NCBI RefSeq assembly: GCF_041262165.1
Contig: NZ_JBGCBY010000036.1
Location: forward strand, 1 to 64,000
Source: Streptacidiphilus sp041262165
GTDB taxonomy: Bacteria > Actinomycetota > Actinomycetes > Streptomycetales > Streptomycetaceae
Reading direction: 5' to 3'
DNA: 64,000 nt
Numbering within the stretch: position 1 is the first letter of the stretch; each line of letters starts with the position of its first letter. Positions 53,027 through 61,137 of this stretch are shown here, in pieces. The position numbers were made by a program, and so were the translations under genes. The notes below the pieces were generated by a model. It did not search any database. It was not told where the DNA came from and was given only the letters and a program-made list of their open reading frames with translations.

Positions 53027-54087
53027 TGCCAGCACCGGAACCGACCGCCGCAGCGTCGTCGTCGTCGAGCAGGGCGACCGTGAGCGAGTCGGCCGTCACC
53101 GAGCCATCCGTGACCGAGCCGACAGTCACCGAGCCGACCGTGACCGAGCTGGGTCTGCCCGACCGGGTCCCGCTCGCCGGACTGCCCGCCGCCGTCCGCA
53201 TCCACGAGGTCGGCCCCCGCGACGGCCTGCAGAACGAGCAGAGCTCCCTCCCCGTCGCCGTGAAGGCCGAGTTCATCACCCGGCTGGCGGCCGCCGGTCT
53301 GCGGACGATCGAGGCGACCAGTTTCGTCCATCCCAAGTGGGTACCCCAACTCGCCGACGCGGAGCAGCTGTTCCCGCTGGTGGCGGCTCTTCCCGAGCGC
53401 CACCCCGGCCTCCGGCTGCCGGTGCTGGTGCCCAACGAGCGCGGTCTGGAACGCGCGCTCGCCCACCATGTCGGCGACATCGCCGTCTTCGCCAGCGCTA
53501 CCGAGAGCTTCGCCCAGCGGAACCTGAACCGCAGCGTGGCCGAGTCCCTGGAGATGTTCGCGCCGGTGGTCCGCCGGGCGACGGCCGAGGGGATCCCGGT
53601 CCGGGGCTATCTCTCGATGTGCTTCGGCGACCCCTGGGAGGGGCCGGTCGCGCCGGCCCGGGTGGCAGAGGTCGGACGGCGACTGCTGGACCTGGGCTGC
53701 GCAGAACTGAGCCTGGGCGACACGATCGGGACCGGCACTCCGGGCCAGGTCGTCGCGCTGCTGGCCGAGTTCGCCGCCCAGGGCGTCGGCCCCGAGCGCC
53801 TGGCCGTGCACTTCCACGACACCTACGGCCAAGCCCTGGCGAACACGCTGGCGGCGCTGCAGTGCGGCGTCACCGTGGTCGACGCCTCGGCCGGCGGGCT
53901 GGGCGGCTGCCCGTACGCCAAGAGCGCCACCGGCAACCTCGCCACCGAGGACCTGGTCTGGATGCTGCACGGCCTGGGCATCGAGACCGGCGTCGACCTC
54001 AACGCCCTCGCGGCGACCAGCGTCTGGGTAGCCGAGCAGCTGGGGCGTCCCAGTCCGTCCCGGGCCGTCCGCGCGCTCGCATCCTGA
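53026..54087 (+). CDS. hmgL: Hydroxymethylglutaryl-CoA lyase
   Basis: A 353-residue TIM-barrel lyase cleaving HMG-CoA to acetoacetate and acetyl-CoA. Key segments: VRIHEVGPRDGLQNEQ (catalytic Arg and Asp), ATSFVHPKWVPQ, ELSLGDTIGTGTPGQV, LAVHFHDTYGQALAN (metal His pair) and the active-site Cys loop GGLGGCPYAKSATGN. The N-terminal ~45 residues are low-complexity, containing a 15-bp repeat read as VTEPT. Start ATG is coupled to the carboxylase stop. Confidence 0.95.
   Translation: MPAPEPTAAASSSSSRATVSESAVTEPSVTEPTVTEPTVTELGLPDRVPLAGLPAAVRIHEVGPRDGLQNEQSSLPVAVKAEFITRLAAAGLRTIEATSFVHPKWVPQLADAEQLFPLVAALPERHPGLRLPVLVPNERGLERALAHHVGDIAVFASATESFAQRNLNRSVAESLEMFAPVVRRATAEGIPVRGYLSMCFGDPWEGPVAPARVAEVGRRLLDLGCAELSLGDTIGTGTPGQVVALLAEFAAQGVGPERLAVHFHDTYGQALANTLAALQCGVTVVDASAGGLGGCPYAKSATGNLATEDLVWMLHGLGIETGVDLNALAATSVWVAEQLGRPSPSRAVRALAS
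53095..53154 (+). repeat. 15-bp tandem repeat in the hmgL N-terminus
   Basis: Four imperfect 15-bp copies (GTCACCGAGCC..., start 53095, 53110, 53125, 53140), alternating gtc/gtg at the first codon, encode VTEPS-VTEPT-VTEPT-VTELG. Confidence 0.85.
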
Positions 54088-54146
54088 ACCTCACGTCCCC
54101 CCGCGCCTACCCGGCGAGCACCCCTCCCCACCCTCAGGAGATTCCC

Positions 54147-55328
54147 ATGCTCGACCATCGTCTCGACCCAGAGCACGAGGAACTGCGGCGCACGGTCGCC
54201 GAGTTCGCCCATGACGTCGTCGCACCCAAGATCGGCGACTACTACGAGCAGAACGAGTTCCCTTACGAGATCGTCCGCGAGATGGCCCGGATGGGCCTGT
54301 TCGGGCTGCCCTTCCCCGAGGAGTACGGGGGGATGGGCGGCGACTACCTGGCGCTGTGCCTGGTCCTGGAGGAGCTCGCCCGGGTCGACTCCTCGGTCGC
54401 GATCACCCTGGAGGCCGCCGTCTCGCTCGGCGCCATGCCGATCTTCCGCTACGGGACCGAGGAGCAGAAGCGCACCTGGCTGCCCCGGCTGTGCTCCGGC
54501 GAGATGCTCGGCGCCTTCGGCCTGACCGAGCCGGAGGGCGGTTCCGACGCCGGAGCGACCAGGACCACCGCCCGCTACGACGCGGACACCGACGAATGGG
54601 TCATCAACGGTTCGAAGTGCTTCATCACCAACGCCGGCACCGACATCACCGGCCTGGTCACCGTCGCCGCGCTCACTCAATCGGGCGAAGTCAGCGGGGA
54701 GAGCTCGCCACAGCGGGCGATCTCGACCATCATCGTGCCAACCGGGACCCCCGGGTTCACGGCATCGAAGAAGTACTCAAAGGTCGGCTGGAACGCCTCG
54801 GACACCCGGGAGCTGTCCTTCGCCGACTGCCGCGTCCCGGCCGCCAACCTCCTCGGCGAGGCAGGCCGTGGCTACGCCCAGTTCCTGCGGATTCTCGACG
54901 AAGGCCGCATCGCGATCGCTGCCCTGGCCACCGGCCTGGCCCAGGGCTGCGTCGACGAGTCGCTGAGCTACGCCGCGCAGCGGCGTGCCTTCGGCAGACC
55001 CATCGGGGCGAACCAGGCCATCCAGTTCAAGATCGCAGACATGGAGATGCGTGCCCACACGTCCCGGTTGGCGTGGCACCACGCGGCCTCCCGGCTGCTC
55101 TCCGGCGAGCGCTTCAAGAAGGAGGCCGCTATCGCCAAGCTCTACTCGTCCGAGGCTGCGGTGACCAATGCCCGCGAGGCGACCCAGATCCACGGCGGCT
55201 ACGGCTTCATGAACGAGTACCCGGTCGCCCGCTTCTGGCGCGACAGCAAGATCCTGGAGATCGGCGAGGGGACCTCGGAGGTCCAGCGCATGCTGATCGC
55301 CCGCGAGTTGGGCATGAGCGACAACTGA
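54147..55328 (+). CDS. acdH: Acyl-CoA dehydrogenase AcdH (isovaleryl/branched-chain)
   Basis: A 393-residue FAD enzyme oxidising short branched acyl-CoA, probably isovaleryl-CoA here. FGLTEPEGGSDAGATRTTA and GSKCFITNAG are the flavin-binding signatures; YAAQRRAFGRPIGANQAIQFKIADM, ATQIHGGYGFMNEYPVARFWRD and ILEIGEGTSEVQRMLIAREL are the C-terminal domain motifs. AGGAG precedes ATG 54147. Last gene of the operon; in S. coelicolor acdH takes the same place. It supplies the methylcrotonyl-CoA used by the carboxylase. Confidence 0.95.
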   Translation: MLDHRLDPEHEELRRTVAEFAHDVVAPKIGDYYEQNEFPYEIVREMARMGLFGLPFPEEYGGMGGDYLALCLVLEELARVDSSVAITLEAAVSLGAMPIFRYGTEEQKRTWLPRLCSGEMLGAFGLTEPEGGSDAGATRTTARYDADTDEWVINGSKCFITNAGTDITGLVTVAALTQSGEVSGESSPQRAISTIIVPTGTPGFTASKKYSKVGWNASDTRELSFADCRVPAANLLGEAGRGYAQFLRILDEGRIAIAALATGLAQGCVDESLSYAAQRRAFGRPIGANQAIQFKIADMEMRAHTSRLAWHHAASRLLSGERFKKEAAIAKLYSSEAAVTNAREATQIHGGYGFMNEYPVARFWRDSKILEIGEGTSEVQRMLIARELGMSDN

Positions 55329-55340
55329 CCCCGGCCGGCC

Positions 55341-55357
55341 TCCCGGCGCAGCCGGGA
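55341..55357. terminator. Small hairpin between acdH and usp
   Basis: TCCCGGC-GCA-GCCGGGA lies 12 nt after acdH and 18 nt after the convergent universal stress gene. Confidence 0.45.
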
Positions 55358-55375
55358 CGGCACGGCGCGTGATAG

Positions 55376-56011
55376 TCAGGGGATGACGACGACCGGCCGG
55401 TTGGCCCTGCGTGCCAGCCGGCCGGCGACAGACCCGAAGAGGCGACCGAGGAAGCCGTGCGTGCCGCCCACCACGATGGCGTCGGCCGCGTACTCCCTGG
55501 CGACCTCCTCCAACTCGTGGCAGATGTCCCCGCCGCGTTCCACCAGCACCCAGGGCACATCGCCCAGGAAGTCCGAGCAAGCCAGCTCGAGGCCGAGAAC
55601 CTCGGTGCGGTGGTCCGGCACGTCCACGAAGACGGGGGGCTCGCAGCCGGCCCACACCGTGGCCGGAAGACGGTTGGCGACATGCACGATCACCAGGCCG
55701 ACCCGGGAACGCCGGGCCATACCGACGGCGTAGGCCAGCGCACGCTCGCTGGAGACCGAGCCGTCGAATCCGACGACGACACCGTGGAGGAACGCCGGGT
55801 CGCAGGGACGAAGAGCCTGCGACTGCAGTTCAAAACGTGGCATGGATGAAGAGGATCCCGTCGGGGACGCGGAAGCGGACTTGGGGTGGGGCTTCGACGG
55901 CTTCGCTGACTTCGACTTCGGCTTGGGCAGCCGGGCCTGCTGCTGCGGCTGTTCCATGGGGCGCGCCGCGGGATTGCCTTCGCTGGGCTCATGAAGCTCG
56001 TGACCGGCCAT
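55376..56011 (-). CDS. Universal stress protein with long N-terminal tail
   Basis: A 211-residue UspA-domain protein. Residues 1-70 are low-complexity and basic (RLPKPKSKSAKPSKPHPKS...). The USP domain starts at GVVVGFDGSVSSERALAYAVGMARRSRVGLVIVHV; the ATP-binding motif G-2-G-9-G(S) is present as GGTHGFLGRLFGSVAGRLARRANRPVVVIP. ATG 56011 assumed; the open frame goes further upstream without family content. Nucleotide-binding stress role inferred from the family. Confidence 0.88.
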   Translation of the reverse strand: MAGHELHEPSEGNPAARPMEQPQQQARLPKPKSKSAKPSKPHPKSASASPTGSSSSMPRFELQSQALRPCDPAFLHGVVVGFDGSVSSERALAYAVGMARRSRVGLVIVHVANRLPATVWAGCEPPVFVDVPDHRTEVLGLELACSDFLGDVPWVLVERGGDICHELEEVAREYAADAIVVGGTHGFLGRLFGSVAGRLARRANRPVVVIP

Positions 56012-56472
56012 GACTATGGTCGTTTCGGCGAGGTGGGATACGGAATGACGTACATGGTCACGACCCGGGGTTGTGGAACCAGGGACACCAACACTGTGCA
56101 CCGATCCAGGACGAAGTGGGCCGAGTGGTGGCTTGCGTGACCTCTTCCCTTCAGGGTACGGCGACAATCTGTCCCCGCCCAGACACAGAGCGATTGGATC
56201 GCTCGGTTACCGCGAACGGCGGACGCGTACGCCGGGGCGTTCACGCCGCCGCAGCGCTCCGCGCGACGATGCCGCGCGCCCTGGGCGTGCATGGAGCATG
56301 CCTGAGGAGTCGCGCTAGTGCAACGGTGTCCACGCCAAGAGATGGCGGCAGCGCGTCGCAGTGTTGCCGACTGCCTACCGGACGGTTGCAGAGCCGTCCG
56401 TTCTCCGGCCGGCAGCCGCTTTTCGGCCAGAGGCAGCGGTATGCCTCGTGCATATGCCAGAGGGCTGAAACG
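56012..56472. other. 461-bp divergent intergenic region
   Basis: The plus-strand frame of the HAD gene stays open through most of it, but no family similarity, signal peptide or ribosome binding site supports coding. It should hold the promoters of the universal stress gene and the HAD hydrolase. I saw no strong palindrome. Confidence 0.5.
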
Positions 56473-57192
56473 ATGCCGCGCATGCCGCCGCTGATGCTTT
56501 TCGATCTCGACAACACCCTGGTCAACCGGAATCAGGCGTTCCAGGGGTGGGCCCTACGCTTCCTGACGGACCGGTCCCTGCCCCCCGCCGACCTCCCCTG
56601 GCTCACCACCCTGGACTGCGGTGGCTACCTCGACCGGCAGACCCTGCTCCGGGCCGCGATCGACCGATACGGGCTGTTCGAACGCTTGGAAGCGCTGCTG
56701 GAGGAGTACCGGGACACCGTCACCGCCCTGATCCACTGTCCTCCCGCTCATCTGGAGGCGCTGCGCGACGCCCGGGCCGCGGGCTGGATCCTGGGCATCG
56801 TCTCCAACGGCGCGACCGAACACCAACAGGCGAAGATCGAACGCACGGGGCTGGCCGCGCTGGTGGACGGCTGGGTGATCTCCGAGGAGGCGAACTGCGC
56901 GAAACCGGATCCCCGGATCTTCCAGCTGGCCGCCGAGCGCTGCGGGATCGCCACCGGCACGAGCTGGATCGACACCGCCTGGATGGTCGGCGACCACGCG
57001 CCCGCGGACATCGCCGGGGCCACGGTCGTCGGGATGCGCAGCGCCTGGCTCGACCACGGGCGCGCCTGGCCCGAAATCGACTACGCCCCCACGCTGATCG
57101 CCGGGGCGCTTCCCGAGGCCGTGGCCGCCATCCTGGCGGCGCCCCGGACCGCCGAGGGCTACGCCTCCGCGGACAGCGTCGTGATCGGATGA
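56473..57192 (+). CDS. HAD family hydrolase
   Basis: A 239-residue haloacid-dehalogenase-type phosphatase. Motif I is MLFDLDNTLVNRNQAF (nucleophile Asp), motif II ILGIVSNGAT, motif III the Lys in CAKPDPRIF, and motif IV WMVGDHAPADIAGA. The N-terminal cap region is helical, as in phosphoglycolate-phosphatase-like enzymes. ATG 56473; AGAGGG upstream. The last codons lie in a 15-bp duplication and overlap the convergent GNAT gene by 34 nt. Confidence 0.9.
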   Translation: MPRMPPLMLFDLDNTLVNRNQAFQGWALRFLTDRSLPPADLPWLTTLDCGGYLDRQTLLRAAIDRYGLFERLEALLEEYRDTVTALIHCPPAHLEALRDARAAGWILGIVSNGATEHQQAKIERTGLAALVDGWVISEEANCAKPDPRIFQLAAERCGIATGTSWIDTAWMVGDHAPADIAGATVVGMRSAWLDHGRAWPEIDYAPTLIAGALPEAVAAILAAPRTAEGYASADSVVIG

Positions 57193-58049
57193 ACGGCGGT
57201 CGGATGAACGGCGGTCGGGGGTTCGGCGAGCAGCCGGTCAGTGACCAGCCGATCGGTGACCGGACGTGCCGCCGGGGGGCTCATCGCCGGACAGCGCCAC
57301 CAGGTGGCCAGCCCCTGCTCGACGAAGCCCAGCTTCCGGTACAGCGGCTCGCCCAGCAGTGTGGCGGTGAGCGTCGCCGGACGCTCCGGATGCGCTCGGA
57401 GCACCCGCTCCAGCAGTGCCCTGGCGACCCCCTGCGAGCGGTGCTCGGGCAGCACGGCGACCCAGTACAGGCCGACCGACATACCGTCGTCCCAGGAGAG
57501 GCAGGCACCGGCCGTCACGCCCTGACGCCGCGCCAGCCAGCTGCGACGCCCGCGCAGCGCGCCCCAGGCGGACGGGAACATCTCCCCGCGCCGCCAGGGC
57601 AGCCGGGCAGGGACCGGGAAGCCCTCCACCACCGCCCGCTCCACCTCGGCGAGTTCGCCCTCCCGGACCGCCTCCAGCAGCTCCAGGCCCGGGGCCTCCC
57701 GACGGGTGCGGGCCGGATCGAGCGGCCCGGCCTCGCGCACCATCACCGCCTGCGGCATGGCCGCCTCGCAGCCGTGTCCGGCCAGGTCCAGCACGCGGTA
57801 CGGGTCCTCAAGGCAGAGCTGCCTGGTCTCCCAGCCACGGAACAGCTCCAGGAGCTCGCCGGTGAGCGCCTCAGCGTCCACCGGCCGCCTGGTGATCACC
57901 ACGCGGTGGCTGTCGGCGGCGTCGCGATCGCAGCGAACCGCCGTGTAGCCGGGCCCCGTTCGCGTCTCCCAGCCTTCGACGCCGGCCATTCCCAGCCAGT
58001 GCGCCGCGGCGTTGTCGTTGGCCAGTTCGAGGCGACTGCGGGGCTCCAT
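57159..58049 (-). CDS. GNAT family N-acetyltransferase
   Basis: A 296-residue protein. The C-terminal half is the GNAT domain: VEGFPVPARLPWRRGEMFPSAWG, SVGLYWVAVLPEHRSQGVARALLERVLRAHPERPATLTATLLGEPLYRKLGFVEQG with the acetyl-CoA loop HRSQGVARAL. The N-terminal half (RLELANDNAAAHWLGMAG...) is a second, diverged GNAT-like unit. The tail VTDRLVTDRLLAEPPTAVHPTAVHP consists of short duplications, including the 15-bp repeat 57186-57215. Confidence 0.85.
   Translation of the reverse strand: MEPRSRLELANDNAAAHWLGMAGVEGWETRTGPGYTAVRCDRDAADSHRVVITRRPVDAEALTGELLELFRGWETRQLCLEDPYRVLDLAGHGCEAAMPQAVMVREAGPLDPARTRREAPGLELLEAVREGELAEVERAVVEGFPVPARLPWRRGEMFPSAWGALRGRRSWLARRQGVTAGACLSWDDGMSVGLYWVAVLPEHRSQGVARALLERVLRAHPERPATLTATLLGEPLYRKLGFVEQGLATWWRCPAMSPPAARPVTDRLVTDRLLAEPPTAVHPTAVHPITTLSAEA
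57186..57215 (+). repeat. Perfect 15-bp tandem duplication at overlapping gene ends
   Basis: CGGATGAACGGCGGT is present twice (57186-57200, 57201-57215). The first copy holds the HAD stop codon; on the minus strand both copies are coding in the GNAT gene. Confidence 0.9.
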
Positions 58050-58507
58050 CCGTCGAGCCTATCCGGCGTCAGCCCGGCACTGCTCGGCGGCCGTCCAGCA
58101 TCCGCACGGCCACATCAGCCCCTCCGCCCGCCGTTGCGACCGCATCTGCGCGCCCCATACGCGCCCCCCGCACCTCCTTGTACCCTCCCGCGCTCCCGAT
58201 GGCTGCTTTTCGGTCAACTTCTGGACACCTCAGCGACTTTGGACGTAACCGCAGCCCAGAGACGCCCATTGAGCAGCGGAATCTCCGGGACCGATCGGAC
58301 GGCCGTGCGACAACTGGCCAGCGCCTGACACGCCCCCTTCCCCGGCGGCCCAACGGATGCAACCCTCGGTGATCGAATGCTTCACGCCAAATTGCCTTAT
58401 CGACATAGCGTCGGATGGTGAACTTGTCGCACCAGCAACGCCGGACCCAGTAGATTCGATCTTGACGAGTGCGGGGGCCTCGAAGTGAAGCACAGGACCG
58501 GACAACC
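58050..58507. other. adpA upstream region
   Basis: About 460 bp without a supported gene. The last 150 bp (from 58370) are less GC-rich. In Streptomyces the adpA promoter region is long and heavily regulated, including by AdpA itself; I could not pick out a convincing TGGCSNGWWY site by eye. Confidence 0.5.
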
Positions 58508-60079
58508 ATGACGCCGCTGGCGCGGACCGTGCGGTCGGCAAGCCCGGAGGTCGACCGGGCGCCCCGATCGGAGCGGGCCACGTCTGCGGCACACACGACC
58601 GAGGGGGGCCGGAGCGCCTTGAGCAGGGTCAGCAGGAACGCCGCAACAACGGACGGCGCGGTGCCCGGTGCCGGAGCGGGCGAGGTACTCGCCACTCCTG
58701 CCGCAGCCCGCAAGCTCTCCGGGCGCCGCCGTCCCGAGATCGTCGCTGTCCTGCTCTTCAGCGGCGCGCCGATCTTCGAAAGCTCCATCCCGCTCTCCGT
58801 CTTCGGCGTGGACCGGCAGGACGCCGGGGTCCCCCGCTACCGGCTGCTGGTGTGCGCGGGCGAGGAAGGACCGCTGGCCACCACCGGCGGCCTGACCATG
58901 ACCGCCCCGCACGGCCTGGAGGCGCTGGCCAGGGCCGGCACGGTCGTCGTACCGGCCTGGCGCTCCGCCGCCCAGCTCCCACCGCCCGAGGCGCTGGCCG
59001 CCCTGCGCAAGGCCCACCAGGAGGGAGCGCGGATCATCGGTCTGTGCACCGGGGCCTTCGTCCTGGCCGCGGCGGGCCTGCTCGACGGCCGACCGGCGAC
59101 CACCCACTGGATGTACGCGCCCACCCTGGCCAAGCGCTATCCGCAGGTCCAGGTCGACCCGAGGGAGCTGTTCATCGACGACGGCGATGTTCTCACCAGC
59201 GCGGGAACCGCCGCCGGGATCGACCTCTGCCTGCACGTGGTGCGGACCGACCACGGGTCCGAGGCCGCGGCGGCGCTGGCCCGGCGGCTGGTCGTCCCTG
59301 CCCGCCGCTCCGGCGGGCAGGCCCAGTACATCGACAGGTCTTTACCCGAGGAGATCGGGAACGACCCCCTCGCCGAGGTCGTGACCTGGGCGCTGGACAA
59401 CCTCTCCAAGCAGTTCGACGTGGAGGCGCTCGCCGCCCGCGCGTACATGAGCCGGCGCACCTTCGACCGACGGTTCCGTTCGCTCACCGGCAGCGCCCCG
59501 CTGCAGTGGCTGATCTCCCAGCGCGTGCTGCAGGCGCAGCGGCTGCTGGAGACCACCGAGGCGTCGGTGGACGAGGTGGCGCGGCGCTGCGGATTCCGCT
59601 CGCCGGTCGCCCTGCGCGGCCACTTCCGCCGCCAGTTGGGCGTGTCCCCGGCCGTGTACCGGACCACCTTCCGGTCCCGCCGGAGCCAGCCGCCCGGCCC
59701 CGGCGGCCTGACGGTGCCACCGGGGCTGCCCGGTCCTGCCGGGCCCTCGACGGTTCCCGGGGACGACAGCTATGGCCTGCTCCCCTCCGGCCTGCCGGTC
59801 CCGGCGATCCCGGCGCAGCCGGACGGCAACGAGGCCACGTCGGATCCGGTTCGCCTCCCCCGCCCGAACACCCGCGGCAGGCACGGCGGCCGACCGGACT
59901 CCGCGGACCACGCGGCGACGGAGGACGGCCGAGCGGAGGCAGGCACCCGCAGGCGTCGGGAGACCGGGGCCCACGACCAGCGCGGCGGCACCGCGCCTTC
60001 CGGCCCGCCGGGTCCACTGCCGGTACGCGGGCACCCGGACACGGCCTGGGCGGCCGTGCAGCGCCGCGTGCCGGAGTAG
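58508..60079 (+). CDS. adpA: AdpA, master regulator of development and secondary metabolism
   Basis: An AraC-family protein with an N-terminal DJ-1/PfpI-like dimerisation domain (RRRPEIVAVLLFSGAPIFESSIPLSVFGVDRQDAGVPRYRLLVC, then IIGLCTGAFVLAAAGLLDGRPATTHW) and a C-terminal double HTH (FDVEALAARAYMSRRTFDRRFRSLTGSAPLQWLISQRVLQAQRLLE, then VDEVARRCGFRSPVALRGHFRRQLG). Sequence and the orn neighbour identify AdpA. A TTA codon (59342-59344, codon 279) lies between the domains, so translation should need bldA tRNA-Leu. The N-terminus from ATG 58508 is ~68 residues longer than the usual start at AARKLSGRRR; TTG 58619 and GTG 58661 are alternatives. A long Pro-rich tail follows the HTH. Confidence 0.96.
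   Translation: MTPLARTVRSASPEVDRAPRSERATSAAHTTEGGRSALSRVSRNAATTDGAVPGAGAGEVLATPAAARKLSGRRRPEIVAVLLFSGAPIFESSIPLSVFGVDRQDAGVPRYRLLVCAGEEGPLATTGGLTMTAPHGLEALARAGTVVVPAWRSAAQLPPPEALAALRKAHQEGARIIGLCTGAFVLAAAGLLDGRPATTHWMYAPTLAKRYPQVQVDPRELFIDDGDVLTSAGTAAGIDLCLHVVRTDHGSEAAAALARRLVVPARRSGGQAQYIDRSLPEEIGNDPLAEVVTWALDNLSKQFDVEALAARAYMSRRTFDRRFRSLTGSAPLQWLISQRVLQAQRLLETTEASVDEVARRCGFRSPVALRGHFRRQLGVSPAVYRTTFRSRRSQPPGPGGLTVPPGLPGPAGPSTVPGDDSYGLLPSGLPVPAIPAQPDGNEATSDPVRLPRPNTRGRHGGRPDSADHAATEDGRAEAGTRRRRETGAHDQRGGTAPSGPPGPLPVRGHPDTAWAAVQRRVPE
59342..59344 (+). promoter_or_regulatory. TTA codon (bldA control point) in adpA
   Basis: In the adpA frame the codons around here read AGG TCT TTA CCC GAG (RSLPE). 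TTA is very rare in Streptomyces and sits at the same inter-domain place in adpA of other species, making AdpA synthesis depend on the bldA tRNA. Confidence 0.9.
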
Positions 60080-60095
60080 CCGTCCGGGACCGGGA

Positions 60096-60113
60096 GCCCG
60101 CCTTCGGGGCGGG
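60096..60113 (+). terminator. UUCG-type hairpin after adpA
   Basis: CCCGCC-TTCGG-GGCGGG, 17 nt after the adpA stop, with an extra outer CCGG/CCGG pairing. Probably ends or attenuates the adpA transcript before orn. Confidence 0.55.
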
Positions 60114-60260
60114 ACCCGGCCCCGATCGGGGCAGCGGGGGGAGATCGACGGGTCGCGCCAGGTTTGTTTTGGGCGCAATCCGACAGATGATCGACCCTGC
60201 GGGACCAGCCGGTCCTGGCACAGGCGCACAGGCGCACATCCACCCAGGACGGTGAAGCAC

Positions 60261-60863
60261 GTGAACGATCGCATGGTCTGGATCGACTGCGAGATGACAG
60301 GCCTCAGCCTCGAGACGGACGCGCTGGTCGAGGTCGCCGCCCTGGTCACCGACTCCGAACTCAACATCCTCGGCGAGGGCGTGGACATCGTGGTGCGTCC
60401 CCCCGACGAGGCGGTCGAGACGATGCCGGACATCGTCCGGGCCATGCACACCGCCTCCGGACTGCTGGAGGAGCTGGAGCACGGGGTCACCCTCACCGAG
60501 GCCGAGGCCCAGGTCCTGGCGTACGTTCGGACGCACGTCCCGGAGGCGGGCAAGGCTCCGCTGTGCGGAAACTCGGTGGCGACGGACCGCGGCTTCCTGG
60601 CGCGGGACATGCCGGCCCTGGAGACCCACCTGCACTACCGGATCGTGGACGTCTCCTCGATCAAGGAGCTGGCCCGCCGCTGGTACCCGCGCGCCTACTA
60701 CAACAGCCCCAAGAAGCAGGGGAACCACCGGGCCCTGGCCGACATCCGGGAGAGCATCGCGGAGTTGAGGTTCTACCGCGAGGCCGTGTTCGTCCCCCAG
60801 CCGGGACCGGACACCGACACCTCCCGCGCGATCGCCGCTCGGCATCAGCTGCCCCCGTCCTGA
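60261..60863 (+). CDS. orn: Oligoribonuclease
   Basis: A 200-residue DEDDh 3'-5' exoribonuclease that degrades short RNA oligomers, including pGpG from cyclic di-GMP turnover. Motifs: WIDCEMTGLSLETD (Asp/Glu), LCGNSVATDRGFL (Asp), and KQGNHRALADIRESIAELRFYR (His and Asp). GTG 60261 gives the usual start NDRMVWIDCEMTGL; GTG 60252 is possible. Always linked to adpA in Streptomyces, where it affects growth and development. Confidence 0.96.
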   Translation: MNDRMVWIDCEMTGLSLETDALVEVAALVTDSELNILGEGVDIVVRPPDEAVETMPDIVRAMHTASGLLEELEHGVTLTEAEAQVLAYVRTHVPEAGKAPLCGNSVATDRGFLARDMPALETHLHYRIVDVSSIKELARRWYPRAYYNSPKKQGNHRALADIRESIAELRFYREAVFVPQPGPDTDTSRAIAARHQLPPS

Positions 60864-60975
60864 CCTGCCTCGACGCGTCCGGGAGGAGCGTCCGCCGGAA
60901 CCGGAAACCCGGTCGTGAGCACCCGTCCGGATCCTGTAGAGTTACCTCCGTCAGCGCGACAGCGCGAGACAGATG

Positions 60976-61051
60976 GTGGGTGTAGCTCAGCTGGCAGAGC
61001 ACCGGGTTGTGATCCCGGGTGTCGCGGGTTCAAGTCCCGTCACTCACCCCA
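60976..61051 (+). tRNA. tRNA-His (anticodon GTG)
   Basis: Complete cloverleaf: acceptor GTGGGTG/CACTCAC, D arm AGCTCAGCTGGCAGAGC, anticodon stem CCGGG/CCCGG around TTGTGAT, T arm GCGGGTTCAAGTCCCGT, discriminator C and encoded CCA. The G at 60975 can serve as the extra G-1 typical of tRNA-His. Confidence 0.97.
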
Positions 61052-61055
61052 TCTG

Positions 61056-61091
61056 AGTAGGGCCCGACCTCGAAAGAGGTCGGGCCCTACT
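61056..61091. terminator. 16-bp perfect hairpin after tRNA-His
   Basis: AGTAGGGCCCGACCTC (61056-61071), GAAA tetraloop, and its exact complement (61076-61091). It begins 4 nt after the tRNA CCA and also lies downstream of the convergent SPFH gene, so it can act in both directions. Confidence 0.9.
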
Positions 61092-61137
61092 GCGTTGCGC
61101 TCAACTCCCCGCCGACCGGGCGGGGTTCACCGGGTGG

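Noticed and set aside
52983..54146. Extension of the acyl-CoA dehydrogenase frame upstream of 54147
   Set aside because: It overlaps hmgL in another frame with an Arg/Pro-rich composition; AGGAG and the family start MLDHRLDPEHEELRR lie at 54147.
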